From a bacterium (GTDB lineage Bacteria > Verrucomicrobiota > Kiritimatiellia > CAIKKV01 > CAITUY01): a stretch of 64,000 nt of DNA. How positions within the stretch are numbered: position 1 is the first letter of the stretch; each line of letters opens with the position of its first letter. The notes beneath the pieces were generated by a model. It was not told the DNA's origin, searched no databases, and worked only from the letters and a program-made list of their open reading frames with translations. Where the stretch lies: assembly GCA_037143175.1 (NCBI GenBank), contig JBAWZF010000005.1, forward strand, positions 62,001 through 126,000, given 5' to 3'. Below, in pieces: positions 8,386 to 15,905 of the stretch. Both the position numbers and the translations under genes were made by a program.

Positions 8386-10043
8386 TGCAAGGTGCTCCCC
8401 GCCTTGAGCACCACATAGGTAGGCAACCCTTTCACGCCGAAGAAATTGGCAAACTCACGGGTTCCCTTGTCGGCCAGATTTTCCGCCTGGAATTTCACAA
8501 CAATATATCCCGCCAAACGCTGCTTCACTTCCTGCGCGCGGAATGTAGTTAGCTCCATCGCTTCGCAATTCTTGCACCAGGTTGCCCAAAAATCGATAAA
8601 AACAGGCTTACCGGTTTTAGCGGAGTCCGCGACAACCGCTTGCCATGCGGCCGGATCCGAGCCCGTAATCTGATAGACCCCTGACTCAGCCTGCGCCACC
8701 ACCTTCTTACCCCACCACCCTTGATAGGCAAGGGAGAAGTAATACACGGCAAACAAAAGGATCAATACGCCAAACCCGGTTTTCACCCATGTCATCCAGG
8801 CACCCGGCTTGGGAAGAAACGATAACCCTGAGCCCGCAAAGGGCCACGGCAATGCCATACCAGCCCCCAGAATAAAGGGAAGCATCAACCCGATACTGGC
8901 CCCCTGCGCATAGAGATTACTGGACAAAAGCAACACGGCGATCACGACAGGCGCAACGCAGGCACCAGCAAGCAAAGCGGAAATCCCCCCCATGAACATT
9001 GCTGTCACCACTTTCCCCTGATTCCCATCGCTACCGGTTCCCGCCCTCTGGAATCGGGTCATATCAATGGAAAACACATCAAACATGGCGAGTGCCAGAA
9101 GGACAAACACCGAGGCTATGACCACGTTGAACCATGGCATGGAATTCAAAACCCCGAATTGCGACCCAGTCAACACCACAACCACCCCCAACACCCCATA
9201 TACCAAGGCAATTCCCACTCCATACGCTCCGCCCAGGAAAAACCCTTTGGCCTTGGTACCATTTTGAGCCCCCACCCCAATGATAGCCAAATTGATGGGG
9301 ATCATGGGAAGAACACAGGGCGTCAAATTCAACAGGAGGCCACCGGCAAGGATTATCATGACCGTCCACCACACCCCGTGAATCTTGAAAAACTCTAAAG
9401 GATTGGCGCTGAAAAGCAGGGAAGCTGCTTTCAGTCTAGCCGTAATACTTTCAGACTTTGCGGCAATATCCGCATGCCCTTCAGCCTTATTCAGAAAAGA
9501 CAGAAATTCCTTTGTGTTCAAATACCCTGATGCTGTGACCCTCCCCACCAGGGCCTGATTCCAACCTGCAATCCCTTCCGCCTTCGCCACTGATTTATCC
9601 GCCAGGGTGTCTCCAGATTGCTTCGAGGAAGAACTGACTGCGAATATTCTTGTTTTGGGAAAAAAGCATTGCTCTTCGCTGCACCCCTGATATGAAACCT
9701 TCAAAGCTTCATCTGACGCCACAGCAGTCCCCGAACGGAACAGCAACAAAACATTATTAGTATATGATAGACGTGCCCCGTCTGAAAAACTATCACGCAA
9801 AGTTACCGGTTGATCACCTCCGACAAGACTAAAAAGAGCGCCTGACCCAGACTCCACCCGCACTTGATCAGCATAAATGTGGTGATTCGGAGGGATCGTT
9901 ATACGCAGGGTGACAGTCAGATTGGAGCCATTTCCTTCCCTCGACAAATCAACTCCAAAAGGATCGGCTGCATAAACCCATGGGGATGCGCTCAGAATCA
10001 AAACCCATATCGAGAGGATACTTTTCAATATGGATTCCTTCAC
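8382..10043 (-). CDS. DsbD-like thiol:disulfide interchange protein
   Basis: The 553-residue membrane protein carries electrons from cytoplasmic thioredoxin to the periplasm. A signal peptide (about 1-26) is followed by a periplasmic DsbD-alpha-type domain with a Cys pair C121/C126 (GCSEEQC). The CcdA/DsbD transmembrane core has about eight helices and cysteines in NLTPCVLPM (C243) and GACVAPV (C362). A C-terminal thioredoxin-like domain has WCKNC (C490/C493). The start is the GTG at 10043. It overlaps the preceding stop as GTGA and has AGGAG about 7 bases upstream. The longer frame starting at 10064 lacks such a site. The gene is translationally linked to the Cys-rich gene upstream and to the 52-aa gene downstream. 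Confidence 0.9.
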   Translation of the reverse strand: MKESILKSILSIWVLILSASPWVYAADPFGVDLSREGNGSNLTVTLRITIPPNHHIYADQVRVESGSGALFSLVGGDQPVTLRDSFSDGARLSYTNNVLLLFRSGTAVASDEALKVSYQGCSEEQCFFPKTRIFAVSSSSKQSGDTLADKSVAKAEGIAGWNQALVGRVTASGYLNTKEFLSFLNKAEGHADIAAKSESITARLKAASLLFSANPLEFFKIHGVWWTVMIILAGGLLLNLTPCVLPMIPINLAIIGVGAQNGTKAKGFFLGGAYGVGIALVYGVLGVVVVLTGSQFGVLNSMPWFNVVIASVFVLLALAMFDVFSIDMTRFQRAGTGSDGNQGKVVTAMFMGGISALLAGACVAPVVIAVLLLSSNLYAQGASIGLMLPFILGAGMALPWPFAGSGLSFLPKPGAWMTWVKTGFGVLILLFAVYYFSLAYQGWWGKKVVAQAESGVYQITGSDPAAWQAVVADSAKTGKPVFIDFWATWCKNCEAMELTTFRAQEVKQRLAGYIVVKFQAENLADKGTREFANFFGVKGLPTYVVLKAGSTLQ

Positions 10044-10396
10044 GCAGCCTCTCCTTTGGGCCACTTCAGGACAATTTGCATAACTTCCCGCACGAAACTA
10101 CAGTCGCATTTTACGGGGCAAGATTTTAAATTATCGTTATGCAAACAATGACCAGGACATTTCAACGTTCCTGTCAATCGCTCATGATACTCTTCTCCCT
10201 GATACAAATCCCTGAAAAAGCCTGTTTGCATCGCCAGCGTTGTCAAACAACGCTGGTTCAGGTGATTAAACAGGAAATAACCCGTATCAAGTTTGTCGAA
10301 GTTAACCTGATAGCCAATCAGCTTAACCTGAGGATCGGACAAGAATTCCTCACGGCTGCCCCAATGATGGCCACAACATGTACATTTTTTAAACAT
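10040..10396 (-). CDS. Conserved Cys-rich hypothetical protein
   Basis: The product of about 118 residues begins MFKKCTCCGHHWGSREEFLSD. The centre contains LIGYQVNFDKLDTGYFLFNH. It ends with a second Cys cluster, CPGHCLHNDNLKSCPVKCDC, followed by VREVMQIVLKWP. From memory this pattern matches a small uncharacterised protein family seen in many bacteria. The N-terminal CxCCxxH and C-terminal CxxxC...CxxxCxC groups suggest bound zinc or iron-sulfur chemistry, which is inference. The ATG at 10396 is chosen over a TTG seven codons upstream because the family begins close to the first Cys motif. Its stop overlaps the GTG start of the dsbD-like gene by 4 bases. Confidence 0.75.
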   Translation of the reverse strand: MFKKCTCCGHHWGSREEFLSDPQVKLIGYQVNFDKLDTGYFLFNHLNQRCLTTLAMQTGFFRDLYQGEEYHERLTGTLKCPGHCLHNDNLKSCPVKCDCSFVREVMQIVLKWPKGEAA

Positions 10397-10435
10397 CACA
10401 TCTTTTTTCTGTATCAAGCATGAAAAAGGGCAAAA

Positions 10436-10475
10436 CTGTTAGACTATCTTTCCCGAGAGAAAAATAGTCTAACAG
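10436..10475 (-). terminator. Rho-independent terminator of the ferritin operon
   Basis: A perfect 12-bp inverted repeat (CTGTTAGACTAT / ATAGTCTAACAG) with an inner TTTC/GAAA pairing lies 13 bases after the ferritin stop. On the minus strand the hairpin is followed by a T-rich run (TTTTGCCCTTTTT). It should end the redox operon. It leaves only about 40 bases in which a separate promoter for the downstream Cys-rich/dsbD/zwf chain could lie, and none is convincing there, so partial read-through is possible. Confidence 0.8.
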
Positions 10476-10488
10476 CCAGCAGGCTCGC

Positions 10489-10989
10489 TCACCCTGCCTT
10501 AGCCCCACGCTTTCCGAGCTGCTTGTCCACCATAAACAAGGTGCCCGTGGAAGTCCCGGCCATCTTGATCATGGCAATGATATCTGCATCATTAGCCTCT
10601 TCCTCGATCTGCTCCGTAATGTACCACTGCAACAAAGCCTGAGTCGCATAATCCTTCTCCGAGACCGCGAGATCCATCAGGGCGTTAAGCGACTTCGTGA
10701 CCAGTTTTTCATGTTTCAGCGTGTCGACATACATGTCCAGCAGGGCCTTGTACCCAACGGTCGGCTTATCGATCGCTCCAAACTCAACAACCTCACCCTG
10801 GCTCAGGAGATAATTGTAGAATTTCAGGGCATGCTCCAACTCCTCCTGAAACTGAACCTTGAACCACGTACCGGCTCCTTTAAATCCAAGAGAGATCGCA
10901 TTTGCCGACATGGCAAGATACAGGTACGAGGAAAAAATCTCCTTGTTAACCTGATCGTTAATCGCCTTGGCCATCTGTTTTGATATCAT
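10489..10989 (-). CDS. ftnA: Bacterial non-haem ferritin
   Basis: The 166-residue ferritin stores iron as a 24-subunit shell and has ferroxidase activity. Characteristic residues are seen in the N-terminal helix (QVNKEIFSSYLYLAMS), in the second helix (FQEELEHALKFYNYL, with the E-x-x-H ferroxidase pair) and in YITEQIEEEANDAD. The start is the ATG at 10989 with GGAAGG 8 bases upstream, giving MISKQMAKAIN like other FtnA proteins. Only two bases separate it from the desulfoferrodoxin stop. It is the last gene before the hairpin at 10436-10475. Together with the superoxide reductase it would limit free ferrous iron and peroxide damage in an oxygen-sensitive cell. Confidence 0.95.
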   Translation of the reverse strand: MISKQMAKAINDQVNKEIFSSYLYLAMSANAISLGFKGAGTWFKVQFQEELEHALKFYNYLLSQGEVVEFGAIDKPTVGYKALLDMYVDTLKHEKLVTKSLNALMDLAVSEKDYATQALLQWYITEQIEEEANDADIIAMIKMAGTSTGTLFMVDKQLGKRGAKAG

Positions 10990-10991
10990 AA

Positions 10992-11369
10992 TCAGCCCTT
11001 CCACAATCCATGAAGATTACAAAACTCACGCGCAACGATATTGGTCGCCGTCACACCCTCGAATATGGCGATAGGCGGAACGCCAGGCTTGAGATACTGC
11101 CGAAGTAGGGTGTCGCCCACAAGAAGCTCAATCCACTCAATGTAATGCTTCTCTTCCATGGGATGAGCCACGCTCCCTACCGTCACCTTGATCCCGCCGG
11201 CTACATGCTCAATCACGGGAATATGCTTCTCTTTAGAAGCATCTACCGTATTCTCAGCCCGTAATTTCATTTCCTGCCCGCAGCAAACCAATTGTCCGGC
11301 AGAAGCATGAACCATCTCGACAATATTTCCGCATAACTCGCATTTGTAAACTTCTGAACGTTTCGTCAT
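10992..11369 (-). CDS. dfx: Desulfoferrodoxin (superoxide reductase)
   Basis: Reduces superoxide to hydrogen peroxide without forming oxygen, typical of anaerobes. The 125-residue product has the N-terminal desulforedoxin domain with YKCELCGN and the adjacent pair VCCGQEM. The catalytic iron site follows, with His ligands in EKHIPVIEH and EEKHYIEWI and the C-terminal CNLHG that supplies the Cys and last His. This is the two-domain class I form. A GGAGA Shine-Dalgarno sequence precedes the ATG. The rubredoxin immediately upstream is the usual electron donor, supporting the assignment and co-transcription. Confidence 0.97.
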   Translation of the reverse strand: MTKRSEVYKCELCGNIVEMVHASAGQLVCCGQEMKLRAENTVDASKEKHIPVIEHVAGGIKVTVGSVAHPMEEKHYIEWIELLVGDTLLRQYLKPGVPPIAIFEGVTATNIVAREFCNLHGLWKG

Positions 11370-11394
11370 ATAATTCTCCTAATAAATAAACCCA

Positions 11395-11553
11395 TCAACC
11401 CTGTGGGGAAAATTCATCCTTACCAACTCCACAATCCGGACACAGCCAACCAGCGGGAATATCCGCGAAACTTGTACCCGGCGCGACTCCGTGATCAGGA
11501 TCACCTTTAGCGGGGTCATAAACATAACCACACACATTACATATATACGTCAT
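11395..11553 (-). CDS. Rubredoxin
   Basis: A 52-residue iron protein. Two CxxC-G pairs, [14 protein letters not shown] at the N-terminus and [13 protein letters not shown] at the C-terminus, bind a single iron through four cysteines, with the conserved aromatic residues between them. It transfers electrons, here most likely to the desulfoferrodoxin encoded next. AAGGAG lies 6 bases before the ATG. The length and sequence are canonical. Confidence 0.97.
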   Translation of the reverse strand: MTYICNVCGYVYDPAKGDPDHGVAPGTSFADIPAGWLCPDCGVGKDEFSPQG

Positions 11554-11562
11554 CCCTGCTCC

Positions 11563-12066
11563 TTATTTGTTTCTTTTATTCTTCAACAGTTTTCTCAAAT
11601 GCGTAACATAATTCTCGCCCCCACCGGCCAAATAACTGGTCCGTTCCAGTAATTTTCCCTCTGCATCAAGCAGCAGAATCGTGGGGAATCCCTGAATCCC
11701 GTACTTTTCAGACAAATCATTGTTTTGTTTTTTAAGCTCATCCGACTGCGGCTTGCTTCGAGGGAAATCAACCAGCAGTAACACTAGATTTTCTGCGGCA
11801 TATTTCTTGAAAACATCTGTAGAAAAAACCTCTTTATCAAGTTTTATGCACCAGCCGCACCAGTCAGATCCGGAAAAATCCGCAAGAATCGGAACATTCC
11901 GCCTGGCCGCTTCTGCTTTCGCCTCTGAAAGTGAGGTTAGCCACACCGCTTTTTCGAGAACAACAGCTTTCACGACCGCGCTTCCTTCACTCTTCGGCAC
12001 CTCAGCCGAATATCCGACGATCCCCGACAAATACATCAATACCACTAAACTTAATTTAATTTTCAT
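11563..12066 (-). CDS. Secreted thioredoxin-like protein (thioredoxin_7 type)
   Basis: The 167-residue product has an N-terminal signal peptide (KIKLSLVVLMYLSGIVGYSA) and a thioredoxin fold of the DUF255/thioredoxin_7 kind with active site SDWCGWCIKLD. The cis-proline segment is GIQGFPTILLLD. It probably works in the periplasm as a disulfide reductase or isomerase and could accept electrons from the DsbD-like protein encoded 2 kb downstream, which is inference. The ATG at 12066 is chosen because it starts directly at the signal peptide and AAAGGTG precedes it. ATGs at 12090 and 12081 would only add a hydrophilic leader. The rubredoxin gene follows after 9 bases. Confidence 0.88.
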   Translation of the reverse strand: MKIKLSLVVLMYLSGIVGYSAEVPKSEGSAVVKAVVLEKAVWLTSLSEAKAEAARRNVPILADFSGSDWCGWCIKLDKEVFSTDVFKKYAAENLVLLLVDFPRSKPQSDELKKQNNDLSEKYGIQGFPTILLLDAEGKLLERTSYLAGGGENYVTHLRKLLKNKRNK

Positions 12067-12095
12067 CCTGTCACCTTTCATGTTACTCACCAGTT

Positions 12096-12296
12096 TTAAC
12101 CCACTCCACGCTTTACCTCGTGCGCCTCAAACTCACGCCGCGCTGCAGTCCTTATCCTATATCCACAGTCTTTTGTTAACCCATATAAAGACATGCAATT
12201 TTCATCAGTACATTCAGCTTGCCCCTTATCAGCAACAATTATCAATTCCGTTGCGACCTGAATTAACGCCCTGATGTTTTCATTGTAGTCATCCAT
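12096..12296 (-). CDS. 66-residue protein, first gene of the redox operon
   Basis: The product starts MDDYNENIRALIQVATELI, is mostly helical, and contains three cysteines in AECTDENCMSLYGLTKDCGYRIR. It has no signal peptide or membrane segment and I do not recognise it. Translation is supported by a GGAG about 10 bases before the ATG. It also sits about 25 bases downstream of a sigma-54 promoter and 29 bases ahead of the thioredoxin gene. The Cys spacing might bind a metal or serve as a redox switch, but that is a guess. Confidence 0.62.
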   Translation of the reverse strand: MDDYNENIRALIQVATELIIVADKGQAECTDENCMSLYGLTKDCGYRIRTAARREFEAHEVKRGVG

Positions 12297-12331
12297 GCAT
12301 TCTTCTCCAATAAATTTCTTGATGATTACTG

Positions 12332-12348
12332 ATGCAGGATGCGTGCCC
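12332..12348 (-). promoter_or_regulatory. Sigma-54 (-24/-12) promoter of the redox operon
   Basis: On the minus strand the sequence GGGCACGCATCCTGCAT matches the consensus TGGCACG-N4-TTGCA with two mismatches. It has the invariant GG and GC with exactly 10 bases between them. The predicted start point is near 12320, just upstream of the 66-aa gene. The adjacent upstream gene encodes a sigma-54 activator, which fits. Confidence 0.72.
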
Positions 12349-12376
12349 AGTGCGGAGCTTTTGATCGAATTGTTAT

Positions 12377-12401
12377 TAACGTATTCGTAGTGAATACGTT
12401 A
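12377..12401. promoter_or_regulatory. Perfect 10-bp palindrome, candidate activator site
   Basis: TAACGTATTC and GAATACGTTA flank a 5-base spacer. The centre is about 65-70 bases upstream of the predicted sigma-54 start point, in the only gap between the redox operon and its neighbouring activator gene. A dimeric Fis-type helix-turn-helix protein would bind such a site. An operator for another repressor cannot be excluded. Confidence 0.55.
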
Positions 12402-12463
12402 CAGCCATGAGGCAACAGCGCAACAATTGAAGGATGTGTCTCAAATCACATGTAAAGAATGTC

Positions 12464-14227
12464 TCACGCCTCAGGCGTGATAGATTCTTCCATGAAACGA
12501 TACAGTGTCGCACGAGACACTCCCAGAGCCTTGGCGGCTTCAACTTTGTTGCCCCCCACCCGCTCAAGAGTCTCACGAACGATCTGCTGAGTCAGGCGTT
12601 GTTTCCCTTTGGAAGGGGGAGCCAGAGCGGCTGCCACCCCATGCGTCGGCTGCGCCTTAAGTGCAATGGGCGGCAAATGCTCTTGCAAAATTGTACCGCC
12701 CTTACATTTGATCAGGGCAAACTGAATCCAATTCTGGAGTTCACGTACATTGCCGGGCCAGTTGTAGCCCAACATGAAATCCAAGGCATCAGGCGAAAAC
12801 GTGATTGGCTTGCCACCTGCATACAGCTTCAAAAAATGATTGGCCAGCAGGGGGATGTCGGTTCGCCGCTCTCTCAACGGCGGCAACGTAAGCGGAACGA
12901 CGCTGAGCCGGTAGAATAAATCTTCACGAAACTTGCCTGCAGCCATTTCTTGAATCAGGTCGCGATGAGTGGCACTAATAACCCTGACATTGACCTTGAT
13001 GGTCTTCTCGCTCCCGACCTGTTCAAAGCGGCCTTCTTGCAGCACCCGGAGCAACTTAACCTGCATGGCGGGCGAAATATCACCAATTTCATCGAGGAAA
13101 ATGGTGCCCCCGTCCGCCAGCTCAAAACGCCCTTTCTTATCGCGAATAGCCCCTGTGAAAGCGCCCTTTACATGCCCGAACAACTCGCTTTCAAGCAAGC
13201 CTTCCGGCAAGGCCCCGCAATTCACGGGTACAAACATTTTATTCGCACGAGGCCCTTCATTGTGAAGCGCGACCGCAATCAGTTCCTTACCCGTCCCACT
13301 TTCGCCCTGCACAAGAATCGGTGCCGAGGATTCCGCTAACTCGGGTATGATATCGTAGAGCGCCTGCATCTTGGGGTCACGCCCGATAATGCCGCTAAAC
13401 TGTTCAATCTCACCCAAACGACGGGCCAACTGCACCTCAAGTGTTAAATCCCGAAAACAAGCTAATAATCCCAACGGATGGCCTTGATCATTCTTCATGA
13501 CATTAAGATTCATATGAATCCGCCGTCGTTCACCTGTACGGGTAACGATCTCGAGATCTTTGCTGGCGGGATATTCCGGCAGAGCGTTCCCCTCACAAAA
13601 CGAACACTTCGCGCCGCATAACCCACTGGGCAAGGCTTCGTGACAGTCACGATTCAACAAGTCTTCACGCTTATACCCGGTGATCCGCTCTGCTGCCGCA
13701 TTGAAATAAAATATCCGCCGATTCAAATCATGAGCAATCACACCCTCGGAGATATTATCCAATATCAGATCATATTCATGTTTTGAGGCAAGAAAGGCCG
13801 ACAGATATCCCCTCGCATAAAAATCGTCTACCAAGCGCTTGATCATATCACGCGTCTCACGGAATGCCTGCAAGCGCCATTCCACATCCCCCTTCAAGGA
13901 GGCTGGCTCCGGGATATTCCAAAGCAGTTTCTGGGGATTTCCCGGCAACATCCGACCTGCTTCAGCGGCCTCTTCAGATAAAGCCACCATCACATCAAAA
14001 GCACAATTACCCAGATCAGCCACCCGCATGCCAACCGAACCGTCACCCGAAAGATGTACCTCTGACAAAACCCGCCACACCAACGGGTCGACCGTACCGG
14101 AAAGCACACCGGCATAACGGGCAACAACATTTTTCCGACAAATTGCATTGGCAAAGGCCGCCGCCATGGCGCCACAACTGGCATCAGATCCCCCCACAAA
14201 CAAAAGTTGATCCACCTTCTCAGTCAT
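12464..14227 (-). CDS. Sigma-54-dependent regulator with degenerate LMW-phosphatase/ArsC-like sensor and PAS domain
   Basis: The 587-residue product has four parts. Residues 5-138 follow the low-molecular-weight phosphatase/ArsC fold (QLLFVGG at the P-loop, VALSEEAAEAG, LLWNIPEPAS, AFRETRDMIKRL). The catalytic Cys and Arg of CX5R are replaced (Gly and Cys), and the general-acid Asp of the DP motif is Glu, so it is probably a sensor rather than an enzyme. A PAS domain (about 152-265) carries extra cysteines (CHEALPSGLCGAKCSFC). The AAA+ domain has Walker A GESGTGKE at 308-315, the sigma-54 contact loop GAFTGA at 355-360 and Walker B GGTIFLDE at 373-380. The C-terminus is a Fis-type helix-turn-helix. 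It likely activates the redox operon downstream. The signal is unknown. Confidence 0.88.
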   Translation of the reverse strand: MTEKVDQLLFVGGSDASCGAMAAAFANAICRKNVVARYAGVLSGTVDPLVWRVLSEVHLSGDGSVGMRVADLGNCAFDVMVALSEEAAEAGRMLPGNPQKLLWNIPEPASLKGDVEWRLQAFRETRDMIKRLVDDFYARGYLSAFLASKHEYDLILDNISEGVIAHDLNRRIFYFNAAAERITGYKREDLLNRDCHEALPSGLCGAKCSFCEGNALPEYPASKDLEIVTRTGERRRIHMNLNVMKNDQGHPLGLLACFRDLTLEVQLARRLGEIEQFSGIIGRDPKMQALYDIIPELAESSAPILVQGESGTGKELIAVALHNEGPRANKMFVPVNCGALPEGLLESELFGHVKGAFTGAIRDKKGRFELADGGTIFLDEIGDISPAMQVKLLRVLQEGRFEQVGSEKTIKVNVRVISATHRDLIQEMAAGKFREDLFYRLSVVPLTLPPLRERRTDIPLLANHFLKLYAGGKPITFSPDALDFMLGYNWPGNVRELQNWIQFALIKCKGGTILQEHLPPIALKAQPTHGVAAALAPPSKGKQRLTQQIVRETLERVGGNKVEAAKALGVSRATLYRFMEESITPEA

Positions 14228-14239
14228 AACTCAGGCTTT

Positions 14240-14890
14240 CTACTTATGCATTTCCCGGGACATGCCAGCCCGCGATTCCACCCATTCGACAATCCGCTCG
14301 CCCACCTCCCGCTTCGTCATCAGTGGCAGCGGCAGGCGATCCGTTGTCGTGATCAATACGACTCGATTCGTTTCCACATCAAATCCGGCATCCGACTGGG
14401 TCACGTCATTGGCCACAATCAGATCAAGCCCCTTGGCCGCCAACTTTCGACGCGCCTCGGATTCAACCTCTGTGGTTTCGGCAGCAAACCCGACCACTAC
14501 CCGGCCCCCTTTTCGCGGCCTGATCGTCAGCAGGATATCCGCCGTCGGCTCAAGCATCAGCTCCATCCGGGCATTCTGCTTCTTCATCTTCTGCTGACTC
14601 ACAACAGCGGGCCGCCAATCTGAAACAGCCGCCGCCATAATGAGCGCATCACATGCCTCAAAATGACTTTCAACGGCAGGTAACATGTCTGCCGCCGACA
14701 CAACAGGCACCACCTTAACACCCGCAGGGGCCGTTAGCGCTACCGGCCCACTGATCAGGACCACCTCATGACCGCGCGCACAAGCCGCCGCGGCAATCGC
14801 GTAGCCCATTTTCCCGGAGGATCGATTGCTGATATATCGCACCGGATCCATGAACTCACGGGTCGGCCCTGCTGTGACTAATATTCTCAT
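14240..14890 (-). CDS. coaB: Phosphopantothenate-cysteine ligase (stand-alone CoaB)
   Basis: Joins 4'-phosphopantothenate with cysteine in coenzyme A synthesis. The 216-residue product contains only the CoaB domain: RILVTAGPTREFMDPVRYISN, the SSGKMGYAIA segment, the AAAVSDWRP motif and VGFAAET. The usual bacterial protein is a CoaBC fusion of about 400 residues, so a separate coaC decarboxylase gene should lie elsewhere. The ATG at 14890 is used, 4 bases after the stop of the gene upstream. An in-frame GTG six codons earlier is possible. The sigma-54 regulator gene follows in the same direction. Confidence 0.93.
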   Translation of the reverse strand: MRILVTAGPTREFMDPVRYISNRSSGKMGYAIAAAACARGHEVVLISGPVALTAPAGVKVVPVVSAADMLPAVESHFEACDALIMAAAVSDWRPAVVSQQKMKKQNARMELMLEPTADILLTIRPRKGGRVVVGFAAETTEVESEARRKLAAKGLDLIVANDVTQSDAGFDVETNRVVLITTTDRLPLPLMTKREVGERIVEWVESRAGMSREMHK

Positions 14891-14894
14891 AACC

Positions 14895-15779
14895 TCAGCG
14901 CGCGTCAAATTCGCGAATCTTCTCCCGCACAGTGGCTTCCGCCTCGTTATAGATTTCCTGAATCATGGAATCATGAAAGCAATAGACGCGATCTTCAAAA
15001 GCGGTGGTCTTGATGCGATCAAACAGACGTTGGCGGGCGACATCAATATCCTTGCCGTAAATATGGAATGAATCCGCCTGCCAGTTGAGCCGACCCAACT
15101 TCACCGTCTTCCCGGCCCGGCGCGAAATTTCGGCGGCAATGACGTCCCTGTTAAACAGGGTCAAGCCGAACATGTTCATGAAGTTGGCGCCCCAGGCGTC
15201 ATTACTCCTGAACCGGATGTTGCAATTCAGCCACCAGACCCCGTCCTTGTCCTCAAGTATTCGATACCAGAGCGACTGCAAACAAGGCGGATCATAGCAG
15301 TCCAAATCCACATGCGGCATCCAGGTAATCATCTGGGCCTGCCGGGTGAACGGCTGCTTCACCAGCTTATTCACAACAGCATCAATCTGATTGATTTTAA
15401 AGAAACCGGCCTCTACCGATTCATAACTCCGTAATTCCTTGATGGCGCCGTAATTTGCCAGGCGTCCATGGTAGGTGTACTCCCAGCGCGTATCGGCCGC
15501 ATCATTCATGTTTTTCACCCAATGATCCTTGGCCCCCTGCAATTCCATGACGTATTCCCGCAAATCCTCAATCCCCCCGGGGAAAGCCTTGTGGATCATG
15601 GGGTCGGCTAAGGGATCAAGCACCGTGATGTTCATGGTGGAGTCGAGGCTGGCAGGGTCCCCCGGTTTATCGTACTGGGTGCGGAACCGTGTTCCGCCCT
15701 CATTCAACGCACACAAGGCCTTTTCATAGGCTTCAGCCAGGGATTTCCCAGACACATGGAGAACCGGAATATTTTCCAT
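14895..15779 (-). CDS. Thymidylate synthase family protein, archaeal-like
   Basis: The 294-residue product shows the thymidylate synthase/hydroxymethylase core. A TRQAQM arginine segment is followed by PHVDLDCYDPPCLQSLWY with the candidate nucleophile C166. Then come NIRFRSNDAWGANF (about 187-200), matching the RSND/RSWDLWG motif, and DSFHIYGKD (H239, Y241), matching the dUMP-binding HxY. The W-x-P-H-x-D-L wording and RSxDxWG pattern are closer to the methanogen-type proteins than to E. coli ThyA. It may methylate dUMP or a related pyrimidine. AAAGGAG precedes the ATG. It is co-oriented with coaB, 4 bases apart, and divergent from the glycosyltransferase. Confidence 0.75.
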   Translation of the reverse strand: MENIPVLHVSGKSLAEAYEKALCALNEGGTRFRTQYDKPGDPASLDSTMNITVLDPLADPMIHKAFPGGIEDLREYVMELQGAKDHWVKNMNDAADTRWEYTYHGRLANYGAIKELRSYESVEAGFFKINQIDAVVNKLVKQPFTRQAQMITWMPHVDLDCYDPPCLQSLWYRILEDKDGVWWLNCNIRFRSNDAWGANFMNMFGLTLFNRDVIAAEISRRAGKTVKLGRLNWQADSFHIYGKDIDVARQRLFDRIKTTAFEDRVYCFHDSMIQEIYNEAEATVREKIREFDAR

Positions 15780-15869
15780 TCTTACGACTCCTTTAATGAA
15801 TTACTCAATCTCTCAGAATCAGCCCGGATTATGGCGAGTCTTTTCGAAATGAAAAGCTCTTTCAGGACT

Positions 15870-15898
15870 TTGACTGCCGGCAGGCTTTCCCCTACACT
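15870..15898 (+). promoter_or_regulatory. Sigma-70-type promoter positioned for a leaderless mRNA
   Basis: TTGACT (15870-15875) and TACACT (15893-15898) are separated by 17 bases. The predicted start of transcription falls at about 15904-15906, on the ATG of the glycosyltransferase gene. No Shine-Dalgarno sequence is present. Confidence 0.5.
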
Positions 15899-15905
15899 CT
15901 TACCC

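Noticed and set aside
12464-12480. TCACGCCTCAGGCGTGA palindrome at the end of the sigma-54 regulator as a terminator
   Set aside because: The stem is only 8 bp, overlaps the stop codon and is not followed by a T-run on the minus strand, so I do not call it a terminator.
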